Part shown: in pieces, positions 11,001 through 22,166 of the stretch
Numbering within the stretch: position 1 is the stretch's first letter
Layout of the letters: each line of letters begins with the position of its first letter
Assembly: GCA_025200525.1 (NCBI GenBank)
Contig: CM045761.1
Location: forward strand, 103,206,182-103,270,181
Length of the DNA stretch: 64,000 nucleotides
Reading direction: 5' to 3'
Origin: Camellia lanceoleosa
Lineage: Eukaryota; Streptophyta; Magnoliopsida; Ericales; Theaceae
The notes under the pieces: generated by a model
What the model was told of the DNA's origin: nothing
Databases searched by the model: none
Seen by the model: the letters and a program-made list of their open reading frames with translations, nothing else
Translations under genes and position numbers: made by a program

Positions 11001-12007
11001 TGCGTGCTTCGCCACTGAGGCCTACTGGTATGCGATCTTCGAGTCGTGCCGGTGCTACGGGTATCCCTTCCTCTAGCAGGGCTGGTGCATCTAGGGGTAG
11101 AGGTAGTTCGATTCCTCCAATCCCTCCGTCTCTTCATCATCATCCTGGGTGGCCAGACATGCCGACCGAGTTGACGAGTTGGCGGTTCGACTCCTTACTG
11201 TGTCCCGCTAGAGCCTCCTCTTCGACCATAGATATGTCGAGACCCCGATTCGCCCCTAAGATGTTTATGCCTTTGATTTACCAAATGATACTTGGACATT
11301 CATTCCTCCGCCGATAGTTTTGCATTTGTATTTGCGTTCCCATTGAGTACACGGACGCCGCCGGATGTCGGCCATATTCGAGGGCATGATCCTACTACGG
11401 AGGAGGCACAGATGGCCATCATGGGCGCAAGTGTAATCGCTCATCTTTCAGATTTAGCATATTTCGATGATATACCCGGTTTTGAACATCTTGTCAGATT
11501 GATAAGTCGTAGAGCACATCTAACACACACTCCATTCGCATTTTGTACTCGTGATCGCTTTTCATATTTGAACTGATGTATTTGAACTTTTCATTTTCAG
11601 ATGCCTCCCGTGTATGCTTCATTGAAGGCCGGACCATCCGGGCCTTCTCAGGGAGGGCGAGGTACTGGACCTGTTCATGGTACTGGGCCATCTAGGCCTT
11701 TTCGAGGCCGGGCCACCCAGCCTTCTCTCGTAGAGGCCATCTAGGCCTTTTCAAGGAGCTCGAGGAGCAGAGTCGTCCCGCAGGCGTAGGGCACCTATTA
11801 TTGATGAGGAGGAGGAGGAGGAGGTCGCAGACCGTGAGTCCGAGACATCCGCTGGGGAGGGAGGCTCCGGTCTTGGTTCCGGGAGTGGAGATGAGGCAGA
11901 GGGGGATCCGGAGGATGATAGCTCTGACCCGGATGATGATGATGGTGCAGAGGTCATCCCGCAGAAGAGGATGAGAGGACCTCCTCATTCCGCCTCGAGG
12001 AGATTGA
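8043..12007 (+). pseudogene. Antisense plant mobile domain (PMD) gene, copy 1, six exons with frame breaks
   Basis: Exons, all phase 0: 8043-8261 (open, 73 codons, [20 protein letters not shown]...), about 9670-10315, 10442-10601, about 10694-11258, about 11337-11431 and 11601-12007. Exon 2 carries the family hallmark [14 protein letters not shown] and, in copy 2, a [15 protein letters not shown] stretch. Exon 4 carries a [12 protein letters not shown] segment and, in copy 2, [16 protein letters not shown] proteins occur both as plant nuclear proteins (MAIN/MAIL1 type, linked to silencing and genome stability) and in transposable elements. The final exon is Gly/Pro/Arg-rich, then strongly acidic. 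Introns have GT..AG ends in most places. Exons 2 and 4 have frame shifts in this copy, many at CTG/CAG motifs, so some breaks may be sequencing errors. It runs against the retrotransposon's own direction. Confidence 0.75.
8453..9566. repeat. 81-bp minisatellite in PMD intron 1, copy 1 (about 14 units)
   Basis: Period 81, for example 8588 to 8669. Each unit holds three sub-units of 29, 28 and 24 bp that all begin GAACACRCAGYCCA and end with CACTGATTAAGAGTA, AACTCTGATTTTCT and AGTTGATGGT. Because 81 is divisible by three, it gives long but meaningless reading frames on both strands. Variation gathers at ACTG and CTCTG. Confidence 0.95.
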
Positions 12008-12612
12008 TGTTATTTCGCTTTATTTTTCTTTTCGCTAGTAGTTTTGTAGCACTTTGCATATTGTTAGGTAGTTTTATTTCTTGTAAAACTTGTACCTTTA
12101 TTTTGTTGAAAAACATGATGGAATGAAACAGCTTTTCAAAAGATGTTTGTATTTGAAATTCTTAGCATCGCGACATCGCATCATTTTGCACAAAATGGAA
12201 TTGAATGAAAATGTGCCTTGTGTATTTACCGTCGTAATGAACTCGACGCAACAAATCAAAACTCTACCAAGAAGAAATAATGAATCTTAGCAAGTTTACA
12301 ACTCGATAAACAAAGTACAATCAATGTTAACGACTCGATAAACAAGACTTAACAAAATTGCATAAAAAGTAATAACTCAAAACAAAATGCGACAATACCG
12401 ACAAAACTTACAACTCGACAAACAAAGCAACAACTCGATAAGCAAACACAACAAAGCGTGCTTGGACGGACGATCGGGTGATGAAACGATCCGAATTTGA
12501 GAGAAATGGAGGCCTTCGACGTTCCCGATGCCTAGAACTACTTCAAACTTACTTCCGGGGGGCGAAACAGGACCAACACGGGGCCAAACACAATTTGAAA
12601 CTGCGAATTAGG
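12008..12612. other. Spacer between the two antisense genes, copy 1
   Basis: AT-rich, with several copies of ACAACTCGATAAACAAAG-like sequence between 12290 and 12460. It should hold the 3' end of the PMD gene and the upstream region of the next gene. I see no canonical AATAAA close to the PMD stop. Confidence 0.5.
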
Positions 12613-12650
12613 GGGTGGCCGGCCTACTAGGATAGATGGCCCGCCGGCCA
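12613..12650. promoter_or_regulatory. GGCCGG cluster upstream of the DUF7745-like gene, copy 1
   Basis: GGTGGCCGGCC, 13 bases, then ATGGCCCGCCGGCCA. Copy 2 has the fuller GGCCGGCCGGCC at 42821. It lies about 55 bp before the TATA box. Confidence 0.45.
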
Positions 12651-12703
12651 ACTCCTCCGAACCCCGCAATTTTGACACTTGTCCTTTGAATAGTGTTTTA
12701 CCT

Positions 12704-12711
12704 CTATAAAA
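12704..12711 (+). promoter_or_regulatory. TATA box of the DUF7745-like gene, copy 1
   Basis: CTATAAAAGCCCC, a near-consensus plant TATA box 50 bp before the start codon at 12756. The same box is at 42891 in copy 2. Confidence 0.65.
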
Positions 12712-12755
12712 GCCCCAAATTTTGAACTTATTCATTTCATCACCGCTTTCACAAA

Positions 12756-14024
12756 ATGGAGGCATTTCTCAGAAAATCTCACATCTCGGATTTCTTCTCT
12801 AGATGGCTCTAAAAGATGAACTTCCCGGTTTCGCCTAAATGCACTATTTACGTTGAGGCGGACTCCATCAGACCTTCCTTTCCTCCGTCATGCGGCAAGG
12901 TTTTGGAACCCTATGACGATGTCTTTAGCTTCAAGCGACAAGAGGTATGTCCTACTTCAAGATTTTCAAGTCTTGATGGAGTCTGAACGCGTAAGAGATT
13001 TTGCCTCAGTCTCGTTTTGGCCACACCCAAGCTTTAGGGCGGATATGTGGTTTCAACGCGCATGATGCTCGATCTCTGATTGGTAATGGCTTGTTGGATA
13101 TCCCGAGCTTGATTTACCGATTCTCTGATGCCGGTGACCGTAGCAACCATCATTGGCAAGGTTTCCGACAACATGCGCTCTGCTTGTGCATGCTATCTCA
13201 TTTTCTGTTCGTCTCGGGCTCTGGAGGAGCTAGCATCCGTCTGATCGAAGTTGCACAAGGCTTGAAAGAGGGAAAGAGTTGCATTGCCATGACTCTGGCC
13301 GAGACACTGATGGGCTTGGATGCTTTCCACTGCCGGGAAACAACCAGGTTCGCAGGGAGTCCACTACTGCTGCAGGTAATGTTTCCCACCCAAGCTCACA
13401 TATGTATTCGCTCACATCACTCGGCCCTCGGGCTCGATTTTTCTCACAAAACCCTTATCTTACTTTTCTCTCATCGCACATCGCACATCTCTCTATTCTT
13501 TATTCTCTCATTTTTCATCCCTCCCCAGATATGGTTGATGGACAAATTGAGAGTTGTGGACTCTTGCCCTGCTTATTCTGCCCGTGGCTACTTCTTTCGA
13601 CAACGCCTGGTCGATGCCCTTGATGAGGGATGGTGGTTTGAATGGATGTGCAATTTGTTTGCTGATTGCATTGCTTGGCGCCGTTCTTGGCTTAACCTTC
13701 CGATGAGCTATAGCATGTTTCAAGATACCGATCCGGTTGGTGCTTGACTCATTATGATTTTATTCCCATTCCGCATTCTCAAGCCGGCTTGGCCATGATC
13801 AGACTTGCCCTTCGGAGGGCATTGAGTACCCAACCACTTTCCCGGTTCGAGGTGCACACCTTGCCCGACATACTTTACCGAGGGCTAGAGAGTCTTGTCC
13901 CCGCCTCTATCTTCGCCACTTTATCGACGAAAGTGCGGATTGGCTCAATGAAGAAGCACAGGTTGGGCCTAGGTTGGCATCGGAGGCTTCATCCAGCTCT
14001 GGAAGGGGACGCAGAGTCACCTGA
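12756..14024 (+). pseudogene. Antisense DUF7745-like gene, copy 1, two exons with frame breaks
   Basis: Exon A is 12756-13375 (CTGCAG|GTAATG donor) and exon B 13529-14024 (CTCCCCAG acceptor). From 13001 to 13375 the frame is open and reads SRFGHTQALGRICGFNAHDA, HHWQGFRQHALCLCMLSHFL and LAETLMGLDAFHCRETT. The first 80 codons and most of exon B are broken. From memory the protein resembles the plant domain named DUF7745, which is common in repeat-derived proteins; its function is unknown. The better version is at 42945-44239. Confidence 0.7.
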
Positions 14025-14083
14025 CTTGACTATGCCCCAGATTTATTGCTTTATTAGTACTTTCAAGTTTTCGTTATGAATGT

Positions 14084-14089
14084 AATAAA
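14084..14089 (+). terminator. Poly(A) signal after the DUF7745-like gene, copy 1
   Basis: AATAAA in ATGTAATAAAAAGC, 60 bp past the stop. It is kept at 44299-44304 in copy 2. Confidence 0.55.
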
Positions 14090-14715
14090 AAGCAACTTCA
14101 ATTGTATGCAAGGGCAAGAGAACTCTATTTTGAAATCAATGACATTGAAAGTTGTGGTACTGAAAATTCTCCGTTTTTGGTCCAAAATGGTCTTAGTTGT
14201 GAAAAGATTAATTTGAACAAAGTCAACTTTATTAAAACTTTTCAAAACTATTTTCGATATGGATCAAATCGACACACACCAAATCACATCGAGACACACA
14301 ACCCGGATCCTAGCCGGAAATTTGCCCTAGTTTGAAAAGTGCCTCGGCGATTCATAGCAACGGAAAGTTGCCCCTGGTCTGGATGGTGCCGCAACACTTC
14401 AATGCAACAGAAAGTTGCCCCTAGTCTGAATAACACTGTACCAGAGATCACGATAAATGCTGCTGAATAGAGATGACTGAGATGATCAATATGGACAAAG
14501 TTGATCAGGGAAAAGATTGGGGCTGAACTTCAGGATGAAGCTGCCTACGTATCCCATAGATGGGAATCAAGCCTTACGTAGTTCAAAGCTTGGGTTCGCC
14601 GAGTATTTTTTTACTCTCCTTTTGCGCCTAACTTTTGCCAAAGTCGCCTTTTGCGGGTTTTCAACCTTACGAGCTCGCTTTTATAATTTCAAATTTTCTA
14701 TGCTCGAAGTTTTGC
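14090..14715. other. Non-coding stretch between convergent genes, copy 1
   Basis: Lies between the 3' end of the plus-strand DUF7745-like gene and the 3' end of the minus-strand integrase. It contains a duplicated GCAACGGAAAGTTGCCCCTAG-like unit (about 14358 and 14403) and the hairpin at 14541-14585. Confidence 0.6.
14541..14585. other. Hairpin motif of Tat-like elements, copy 1
   Basis: Outer arms CTGCCTACGTA and TACGTAGTTCA, inner arms TCCCAT and ATGGGA around AG. Compare 829-890, where the inner arms have other bases but still pair. It is placed about 130 bp after the integrase stop in minus-strand sense. Confidence 0.5.
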
Positions 14716-15980
14716 CTAGGTCGCCTTTCGGGTTTTCGCCCAAATGAGCCTCTCAGGGTAGTATTTCTTCAACTTGTCCATGTTGATCGGTTGGGAAAAC
14801 TCTAAGCCATCTAGATCCATTAGAACCACAACTCCACCTGACCAGATTGACTTGATAATATAGGGACCAGTCCAATTGGGTCTGAACTTGCCCCTTGGGT
14901 CGTGGATGGGAGCTCGGTTGTCTTTGAGTACCAAATTTCCTTCTTTCAAATTCTCGACTTAACCTTCTTGTTAAAAGCCCAGCGATTCTCGCTGATAACC
15001 TTGGATGTGGTACAATGCTTTCACCTTCTTTCATTGAAAAGCATGAGTTCCTCAAATCTATTTTCGCTAACTGCTTTGCTTATCCGCACTCACCAATACT
15101 GTAATGACGGACCTCAATCTCAATAGGCAAACGGCCTCCATCCCATAGACCAATGAGTACGAGTCGCCCAAAGAGGTTCCGATCAAGTCCTCAGAACCCC
15201 ACAGAGCTTAAAGGCAAATTTATCCGCCAATCCCGATAGGTTTCCACCATCTTCGTAGTATGCGCTTGATGTTCTTGTTGGCGGCCTCAATCGCCCGCTG
15301 GTTTGCGGTAAGTAGACGACTTATGAAAAGCCACATTGTATTTCTCCAACAAATCAATCACCTCCTTTTTGAAGTGGGAACCATTGTTCAAACGATTTCG
15401 CTTGGGACCCGTGAGCGACAGATAATGTTGTTTCGATAAATTTTGCTACGTATGAAGCCTTCAACATCGCATAAGATTGGGCCTCAACCCACTTTGTGAA
15501 ATAATCTATTGCTACCAAGATGAACTCATGCCCATTCGACCCTTTGGCGTAACCCGATTACATCAATTCCCTGCATGTAAAACGGCCATGGCGGTCATGT
15601 TGTACAATTTTGACGGCGGGACGCTCATGCGACGGTATGAATTTGACACTTGTGACATCGCGGACGGCCAATACAATCCTCCTCCATGGTGGACCAAGAA
15701 TAACCTTGTCTAAGGATCTTCCGTACAACATTAACCCATTCACCAGTGCACCCCATTCACCGCCGTGGATGGCTTCCATAAGACACCTTGACTCTTCAGC
15801 ATCAACGCACAGCTTGTGCATTCCCAGATGACCCCGTTTATACAGTTTACCCCCGCAGATGATGAACTGAACTGCCATTCTTCTGATTGGCCTCTTGTCT
15901 TTGGCATTTACCTCGCGGTATGCTTCTTTCTCCAAGAAGTTCCAGATGTCGTAATACCAGGGTGTTCGCCCCGACTTCAT
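14716..15980 (-). pseudogene. Integrase domain of the Tat/Ogre-like element, copy 1, broken
   Basis: The open pieces 15980-15558 and 14949-14716 match the copy 2 integrase (44975-46231) at its start and end. The zinc-finger part here reads GGEWGALVNG where copy 2 has GGECGAHMNG, so a histidine of the HHCC finger is lost. The catalytic core is split by several frame shifts. The C-terminal piece keeps FRPNWTGPYIIKSIW, the GPY/F-like module. The reading frame runs 16 codons past the usual end KKYYP because one base is missing at the stop. Confidence 0.75.
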
Positions 15981-16009
15981 CTATGGTCGCAATCGACTCA
16001 TAAGGCAGT

Positions 16010-16500
16010 GCAAATTTCGTCGATGATAATCGACGATTCGACTCCACCTGATGTCTATCATAGAAGATAGAGTTGCTAAAGAATCATGAACTCGTTGTTC
16101 TCTCTTAGTAGATGAGTAAAACTTAGCTTTTCAAACCGAGGGATCAAGAAATCCAAGGTTTGGTGATACATCATCATCTTTTCCTCTTTACTTTCCAGCC
16201 TCCTTTAGCTTGAGACACAACAAGGTTTGAATCCCCAATAACGCCCAAATGCTTTTGCCCTAGTTCCGTGGTCGCTTCTAGACCAATGATACACGCCTCA
16301 TATTCTCGCTTCATTATTCGAGACTTTGAACCGGAGTTTGAAGGCGAGAGGATACGGAATCATCGGTGTTATCAAGAACACTCCTATCCCATACCCGTGT
16401 TGATTTGACGCCCACAAAGTACATCGCCCGTGTCTCTTCGCCGATATGCGTAATTGATTCATCCGGAACAAATATTCAATCGCTTCATCCTCAACCGGTG
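16010..16500 (-). pseudogene. Second, archaeal-type RNase H domain, copy 1, broken
   Basis: Part of the frame 16654-16298 reads ASNQHGYGIGVFLI and PLAFKLRFKVSNNEA, the front half of the additional RNase H that marks Tat elements. The rest is spread over other frames toward 16010. Copy 2 has the end of the domain (46475-46263) with LRENNRFADSLATL. Confidence 0.65.
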
Positions 16501-16960
16501 GTCGGCAGGAACTCGCCATCGCTATTCCTTTTATCGACTTATGCGCCACATATGTGAGATCAAATTCGAGAGCAACAAAGAACCAACGAGCTAGCCTACC
16601 GTAGCGTTGGTTTCTCAAGAGATATTTGATGGGATCAAGTCGTGAAACCAACATTACAAAGTGAGCTAACAGTAGTGCCGCAGCCTTCGGTAGCCCACAC
16701 CAGAGCTAAGCAAGCCTTTTCAAATGTGTATATCGGTCTCATACTCCAGCATCTTCTTGCTGAGATAGTAAATGGCTCTTTCTGCCTTGTCTTCTGATTC
16801 TTGTGCAAGCATGTAGCCCATTGTAGTTTCAGTTACTGACAGATACAAAATCAACGGCTTCCTTGGTTCTGGTGGTGATAAAACGGGTGGGTTCTGTAGA
16901 TATTCTTTAACTGCTCAAATGCAATTTGGCATCGTCATCCCATTGAACTTTTTTTCCTTT
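16500..16960 (-). pseudogene. gypsy-type RNase H domain, copy 1, broken
   Basis: The frame starting at 16654 reads MLVSRLDPIKYLL, then LEFDLTYVAHKSIKG, the end of the usual RNase H and tether of Ty3/gypsy Pol. Upstream pieces near 16740 encode the LEYETRYTPLEKACL-like part seen in copy 2. Confidence 0.65.
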
Positions 16961-18010
16961 CTTCAGAGGCCAAAAGTGGTTCACAAGTCAAGGTTAATTT
17001 TGAAATAAACCGCCTTATGAATTGCACTTTACCCGTAAAGCCTCGCACCTCCTTTTCACCTTGGTGGTGGCATTTCTAGGATGGCCTTGATCTTGGAAGG
17101 TCGACCTCGATGCCCTTTGTGTAATCGAAACCCAAAGATTTTCCCCAGAACACCAAACGACATTTCGAGGGTTTAGCCAGAACCTAATTCCCGATCCTTT
17201 GAAAACTTGTGCAAGGCGTAGTGGCCCTCTCTTTCTTTGGACTTGACAATCATGTCGCCCACATACACCTCAACCTCCTTGTGGATCATATCATGTAGTA
17301 TTGTGGTCGCGTCTGCTGATAAGTAGCTCCAGTTTTTCAACCCAAACGGCATTACCGATAGCAAGATGTTCTACGGGTGGTGAATGCGCTTTTTCCTCGC
17401 CTTTCCGTGCCATCACTATCCGTTGTATCCCGAGAAGCCATCCATGAATGAGAGCAATACATGCCCCGCCGGAAATCTACCAACTCATCGATGTGTAAGG
17501 GAAAGTCGCCTTCGGACTAGCTCGCTCAAATCCTCAAGTCTACACACACCGGATCCCGCCATCTTTCTTCTAAGACCGAACAATGTTGGCCAACCAAGTC
17601 GATATTCAGATACCAAAGAGAAGCTCATGCCGATTTGCTTGGTGACCTCTTCCTTAATCTTAAGAGCCCAATCCGCGATCCTTCGAAGTTTCGCTGATGT
17701 CGGGCCTCGGGTCAAGGGGGATCCGATGTTGTACAATCTCAGATCGATTCCAGCATGTCTTCGTAAGACCACGCGAAACATCTTTGAAATCTTTTAATAA
17801 AGCGCCACGTTCCTCCGAAGACAACGTGGACCCGATCCGACCACCAATTGGTCCTCCTCAAGACTAATGTTCACGGTAATGATTTCATCCATTAATGGTT
17901 TAACAAATCTCTTGCTCTTGCTCAATTAAGCGCTAGAAACCGAGGAACTTCGCCCTCGCTGCTTTCATCAAAGTTTTGAAAGTCCTAATTAATGCAATAA
18001 ATTAAGGGCA
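16960..18010 (-). pseudogene. Reverse transcriptase domain, copy 1, broken
   Basis: Fragments: 17781-17485 with WALKIKEEVTKQIG and CRLEDLSELVR (fingers), and 17364-17173 with VMPFGLKNWS and HKEVEVYVGDMIVKSKE (palm). The catalytic box reads YVGD where the family has YVDD. Copy 2 reads YVDY at the same place. The thumb lies near 17060. Several frame shifts separate the pieces. Confidence 0.75.
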
Positions 18011-18559
18011 CGTAAAAATACTCAGAAACCACAGATAGTTCATTCTCATTAGGCACATCTAAATCGTCCGATTCATTGGTTACAACAGACTCAAATGAAA
18101 AGGAAAAAAGACGACCTGGACAGGACTGTGGCATCCGGGTTAACATCCCCAAGAGTACCAGACTCAGACCGAAGCTGAACCCGATTCGACTCACAGACTC
18201 GGTGGAATCAGATTCCGGCCACCACCCGACCTTGCCGCTGACAAAAATCCTCCTCAGATCGCCAAGTGAGAGAGGGTGCGATTGATGCATCCAAGATAGT
18301 CACGGTCGGCTCGCAAGCTGCTTTCATCCCCAATCATGGAAACCACGGTTATCCCCAAGCACTCTTGGTCGACGGAGGATCGAGAGGAGACATGCCAAGC
18401 TACCCCATTTCCAATTTCAGGCCCTCGTGATCCACCGCTTTATTCTCGCTTCAACCTCGCTTGTTGGGTCTGCTCGCTTCAGGGCAACATCATCCCTGAT
18501 AGTTGCAGTGTCAAGAAGATTTCAAACCTGCACGCCGCTTTTCTCCGCGCTTAGCCATG

Positions 18560-19480
18560 GCTCGAAGCCGCAAAATGGAAAGTCCTCCTCCGGACGAAGC
18601 GTCTGCTCAGGTACCGATGGGCCTGCATTAAGTCAAAAGGCTTCCCACTGCTTCGCTCGCTCGCCAACCATTTCTTTCCTTTCTCACCACCTTTTTGGTG
18701 GGCAGATACCCTAGCCCAAAGGTATGCGGGTTGTGTGGCACTTCGGCCAATGCTGCGACTTCTTTCCTGCCGCTTCTTCCTAATCCCATCCCGGGAATAT
18801 GTTGTAGCTTGTTCATGAGGTAGACGGATTGAGCATCGACGCATACACCTTCATTCACACCATTATATTCGTGACTACCCGCCTCCGCCAAAGTGAATCT
18901 CGATAAGAACACATCCTCCGTGCTATGCTCGATTTCCAAACCGGCGAGACACTTCCGGGCGGATGGATGGATGAATTTCCGAAAACAATTGCAACCCCTT
19001 CCCGTGAGGGTATTTCAACATCCGTGCAGAGTGGAAGAGATCGCTTACTTGGTGCAACCACGCCGCCCCAAGAGCAAGTTGAAGGTTGCGGAACGCCCAA
19101 GACATGAAATTCAATGTTGTGTTGTCCTCGACCAACTGGTCCGAACCTTGACAAATTCCCCATCACTTCCCTACCGTATTATCATAAGCTCGATCACCGA
19201 GTGGTTGGTATAAAGTCCGCGGTTTCAACCCGACAGATATGCCGCTCGATCAAGCGACATTGATAGCGCATCAGATCAACAAGTACCACCGTATCCACTT
19301 ATCTCTACACTCCACGGAGATGTAAAGAGGTTTGTTGTGATTCACGCCTCAGCGGCAATTCCTTATCCGAAAAGGTTAATGCCGGGAACCCTCCTAAAAA
19401 CCAAACCCAACCACCGCTTCATGTAGTTTCGATGGAGAGTTTGGCCTTGTCCATAGCAGATAGGACAAACTGCCTCAGGC
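18560..19480 (-). pseudogene. Protease and G-patch-like region, copy 1, broken
   Basis: Fragments 19166-18855, 19135-18923 and 18939-18628 follow the retropepsin and its extension, with LALGAAWLHQVSD. They end in YLMNKLQHIPGMGLGRSGRK and HTFGLGYLPTKK. The GMGLGR...GLGY pattern resembles the G-patch seen in Tat polyproteins. The active-site DTG is read better in copy 2 (49569-49577). Confidence 0.6.
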
Positions 19481-19499
19481 ACCCTTGAAGCCATAAGCG

Positions 19500-20340
19500 C
19501 CCTGATGGAGATGTCTCAGATTTTCTTTTAACTGCTTGAGCACGCCTTCTTCTTCAATCTGCTTCTCTGCTTTCTGCCTTTTATCTTTCCCAGACGCCTC
19601 AGTTGGTCGAGGTGCGGGGCTTGAAGTACCGCCCACTCGTCATGTGATCCACCTCATCGAGGTACCAAGTATCATCCGTTGGGCACTGCCAATCCTCATC
19701 CGTGTGGGCAAGACACAAGTCTTCCTCTTCCCACCACATCCCGCTAGCATTCAACAGACACCTATCCGGTTCTGGCAAGTTTGTACTCTCAGTACTTTCA
19801 TCCCACATGCTCACAAAGATGTCCTCGCTCTTGCGCCACAAAGACTTTCATCTTCTTCATGGTTCTTGGCTTTCCGGATTCTCTCAGAATCCCACCTCTT
19901 CTCTTGCTCCTCCTGTGTTAGTACGGTTTGTTGTTCGGTTTTCACAATATCTTGGTCCCGAGCGGAATTCTTTGCACCGGCGCTGTCCGGCGGTTCATTC
20001 TAACTCTCGGCCCTTCCGGCTATCATTGATACCTTTGCCCCTGCTGGGCCTTGCCCTGGCTGAACTTCCACAACATCTGGCTAATCATCTAGCCACCCTG
20101 CAATTTCGCCGATTCCTCATATTCAAACCAATTGATTGTTGCATCCCCTACTTCTTGGTCGTTGAAGAACTGGAGGTTAGCAAAATCTTCTTCCACCGTT
20201 GTCAGATCATCCGCCTCTTGTTCTAGTCCATCCCCCCGAATCATGCATAGTTCAGCTTTTTCTGGCAGTCCTACAATCGGCTCAGACCGGCCCATCGATA
20301 CAATGTATCCACTGGATCATAGGCTCTCCTAACTAGATTC
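19500..20340 (-). pseudogene. Acidic gag-protease spacer, copy 1
   Basis: Short open pieces (19841-19599, 20295-20089) encode Asp/Glu-rich sequence with SMWDESTESTNLPEPDRCLL and ASGMWWEEEDLCLAHTDEDW. It matches the longer open version in copy 2 (50774-49600). Function is not known to me. Confidence 0.6.
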
Positions 20341-20379
20341 CCAGATCGTCCCATTCCAGCACTCACCAATTCTGCTCCT

Positions 20380-22166
20380 TCAAACCCGCCTGCTCCATCT
20401 TCGGAGGTCACCACCTCCTCGATTGGGTTGTGAAGGTGTCCAACATGCACAAGTCAAGGCAATCAGAAGGACCACCTCCGCTTGGGTAGGTGAGGGAGTA
20501 ATATAGATACTAGGATCGTAGGAAACGACCCCAGTTTGGATGAGGTTGACTCTTATGGGTGGTGGGACTTGGTTATGTGCGGGGAGTGGGTTAGTTGTGA
20601 CGCTGGGTCTTTCGGGAGGTACGATGATGTACTTGTCAACGAGGTCTTGAATCTCGTGACGCAAATTTAAACATTGATCCGTGGTCATGGCTATGTCAGG
20701 TGGTACGACAAGACTTGGTCAAGGTTGTGGAAAGGGAAGTGGATTCGGCAAAGGGCCCTTGCCTGTGGGTGTCGATGCTTCTTCCTCGATTAACACCCCT
20801 GAGCCTTGGACAGGCATATATAGTGGAGTGAAGGTTCTTGGCCTCGGATTGATATCTCGGCTTGGTTATCGCCTCCCGAGGTACCGAAAGGGGTGGCCGC
20901 CGGGCCTTGGTTGAGAAGGAGGGTGGTGGTGACCATACCGACCTCAAGTTCTTGTGTTGGTAGCGCCACTCGCCTCGCGTTGTTATTGCGATTGAATGTC
21001 CTTCGGGCCGTTTCTCGCCCCGATCGATTAAACCTTGCTTCATCGTGATCTCGATCTGACTTCATCTCGTAACTGAGAAGGTGGGGGAAAGGAGTACGAT
21101 CATTTTCTCGTGATTAACTTGGGTTGAGGTTGCGCATAATCATCCGAATTTGATCCTTATCTTGGCCTTAAGGTCATCATCGATGCCTTCGCTTCCACCG
21201 AAGTTACAAAATCGAGAAAGTCTCTTTTTGCTCGCCGTTGTCTCGAGATCACGGTTGTAATCTCGACCGCGTGTTATACAAATATCGAGCAACGAAGGCC
21301 TCACCAACTCATCCCAATTTCTTCACATCGCCTTCCAATTTTATGCATCAAATGGCCGCCACCCCCGACAAAGTTCTCGCCAAATAAAGAAAGCTTCAGG
21401 TCAAGTTAGCCCATTGGCCTCAAGATGTCCGAAAATAGCCGAGATGGACCATAGGATCCTCGATCCGCTAAAACGATCAACTGGGCATCTTGAATCTATC
21501 CCAAGAAGTTGTCACCCACGCCGCTGTAGCCATCTTCAATGTCCGATGGCCTTCACCCCTTGTGATTTCTTAAAAGCTTTTTCCAAATTACTCACCAGAG
21601 TCAGATGATCTACCTCGAACTCAAACGGAGAGTCCGAGTGGTTAGGTGTGAGATTCTGGACAAGCTAGGCATGGGGCGAGCCCTCTGGAAGACCTATGTC
21701 CTCTTGAGTATTCCTGACATCGTAAGGTATTCGAGTATTTGGGAGGACATTCGAGGATTTGGCGGGTGTTCTCACCAAAGGATGCTCGCCAGTAGCGAGT
21801 GGTGAGGAGGACCTCGATGCAGACGCTATGTCATTGCTAAACTTAGTAATCACTTCGTTGGGCCATGATCGTGGCTTGTTGTTTGGAAAATTCGCCATGG
21901 TGGCATCATCTTGCATCCGCCTCATGCTCTCATGCATCCGGGCGATTATCGCCCATCCTCGACATATTCTCATTGCTCCATCCGAATGGCTTAGAATGTA
22001 CTTCTACGGCATACGTAAATCTCACCGATTGTTTATCGTCAGCAAGCTCCGTCTCCAGAATCCTCGTTCGACACGCCGCGCTTTCTTCGGATAATCGGGG
22101 TAGAGAGGAACACCGATGTCCGCCAACGAGATCCTCGGACGGCTGAGTCGGCGACCTCGTGTCCAA
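20380..22166 (-). pseudogene. gag region, copy 1, broken
   Basis: Pieces at 20688-20380 (TTDQCLNLRHEIQDLVDK, the segment after the zinc-knuckle position), 21065-20790 and 21973-21665 (MHESMRRMQDDAT) match copy 2 gag. The capsid-like core near 21100-21600 has many frame shifts. The piece starting at 22166 uses TTG, so the true start codon is uncertain. Confidence 0.65.

Noticed and set aside
14716..22166. Calling the broken gag-pol of copy 1 functionless with certainty
   Set aside because: Many breaks coincide with CHG-motif changes that may be sequencing artefacts, so the degree of true decay cannot be judged from this sequence alone.
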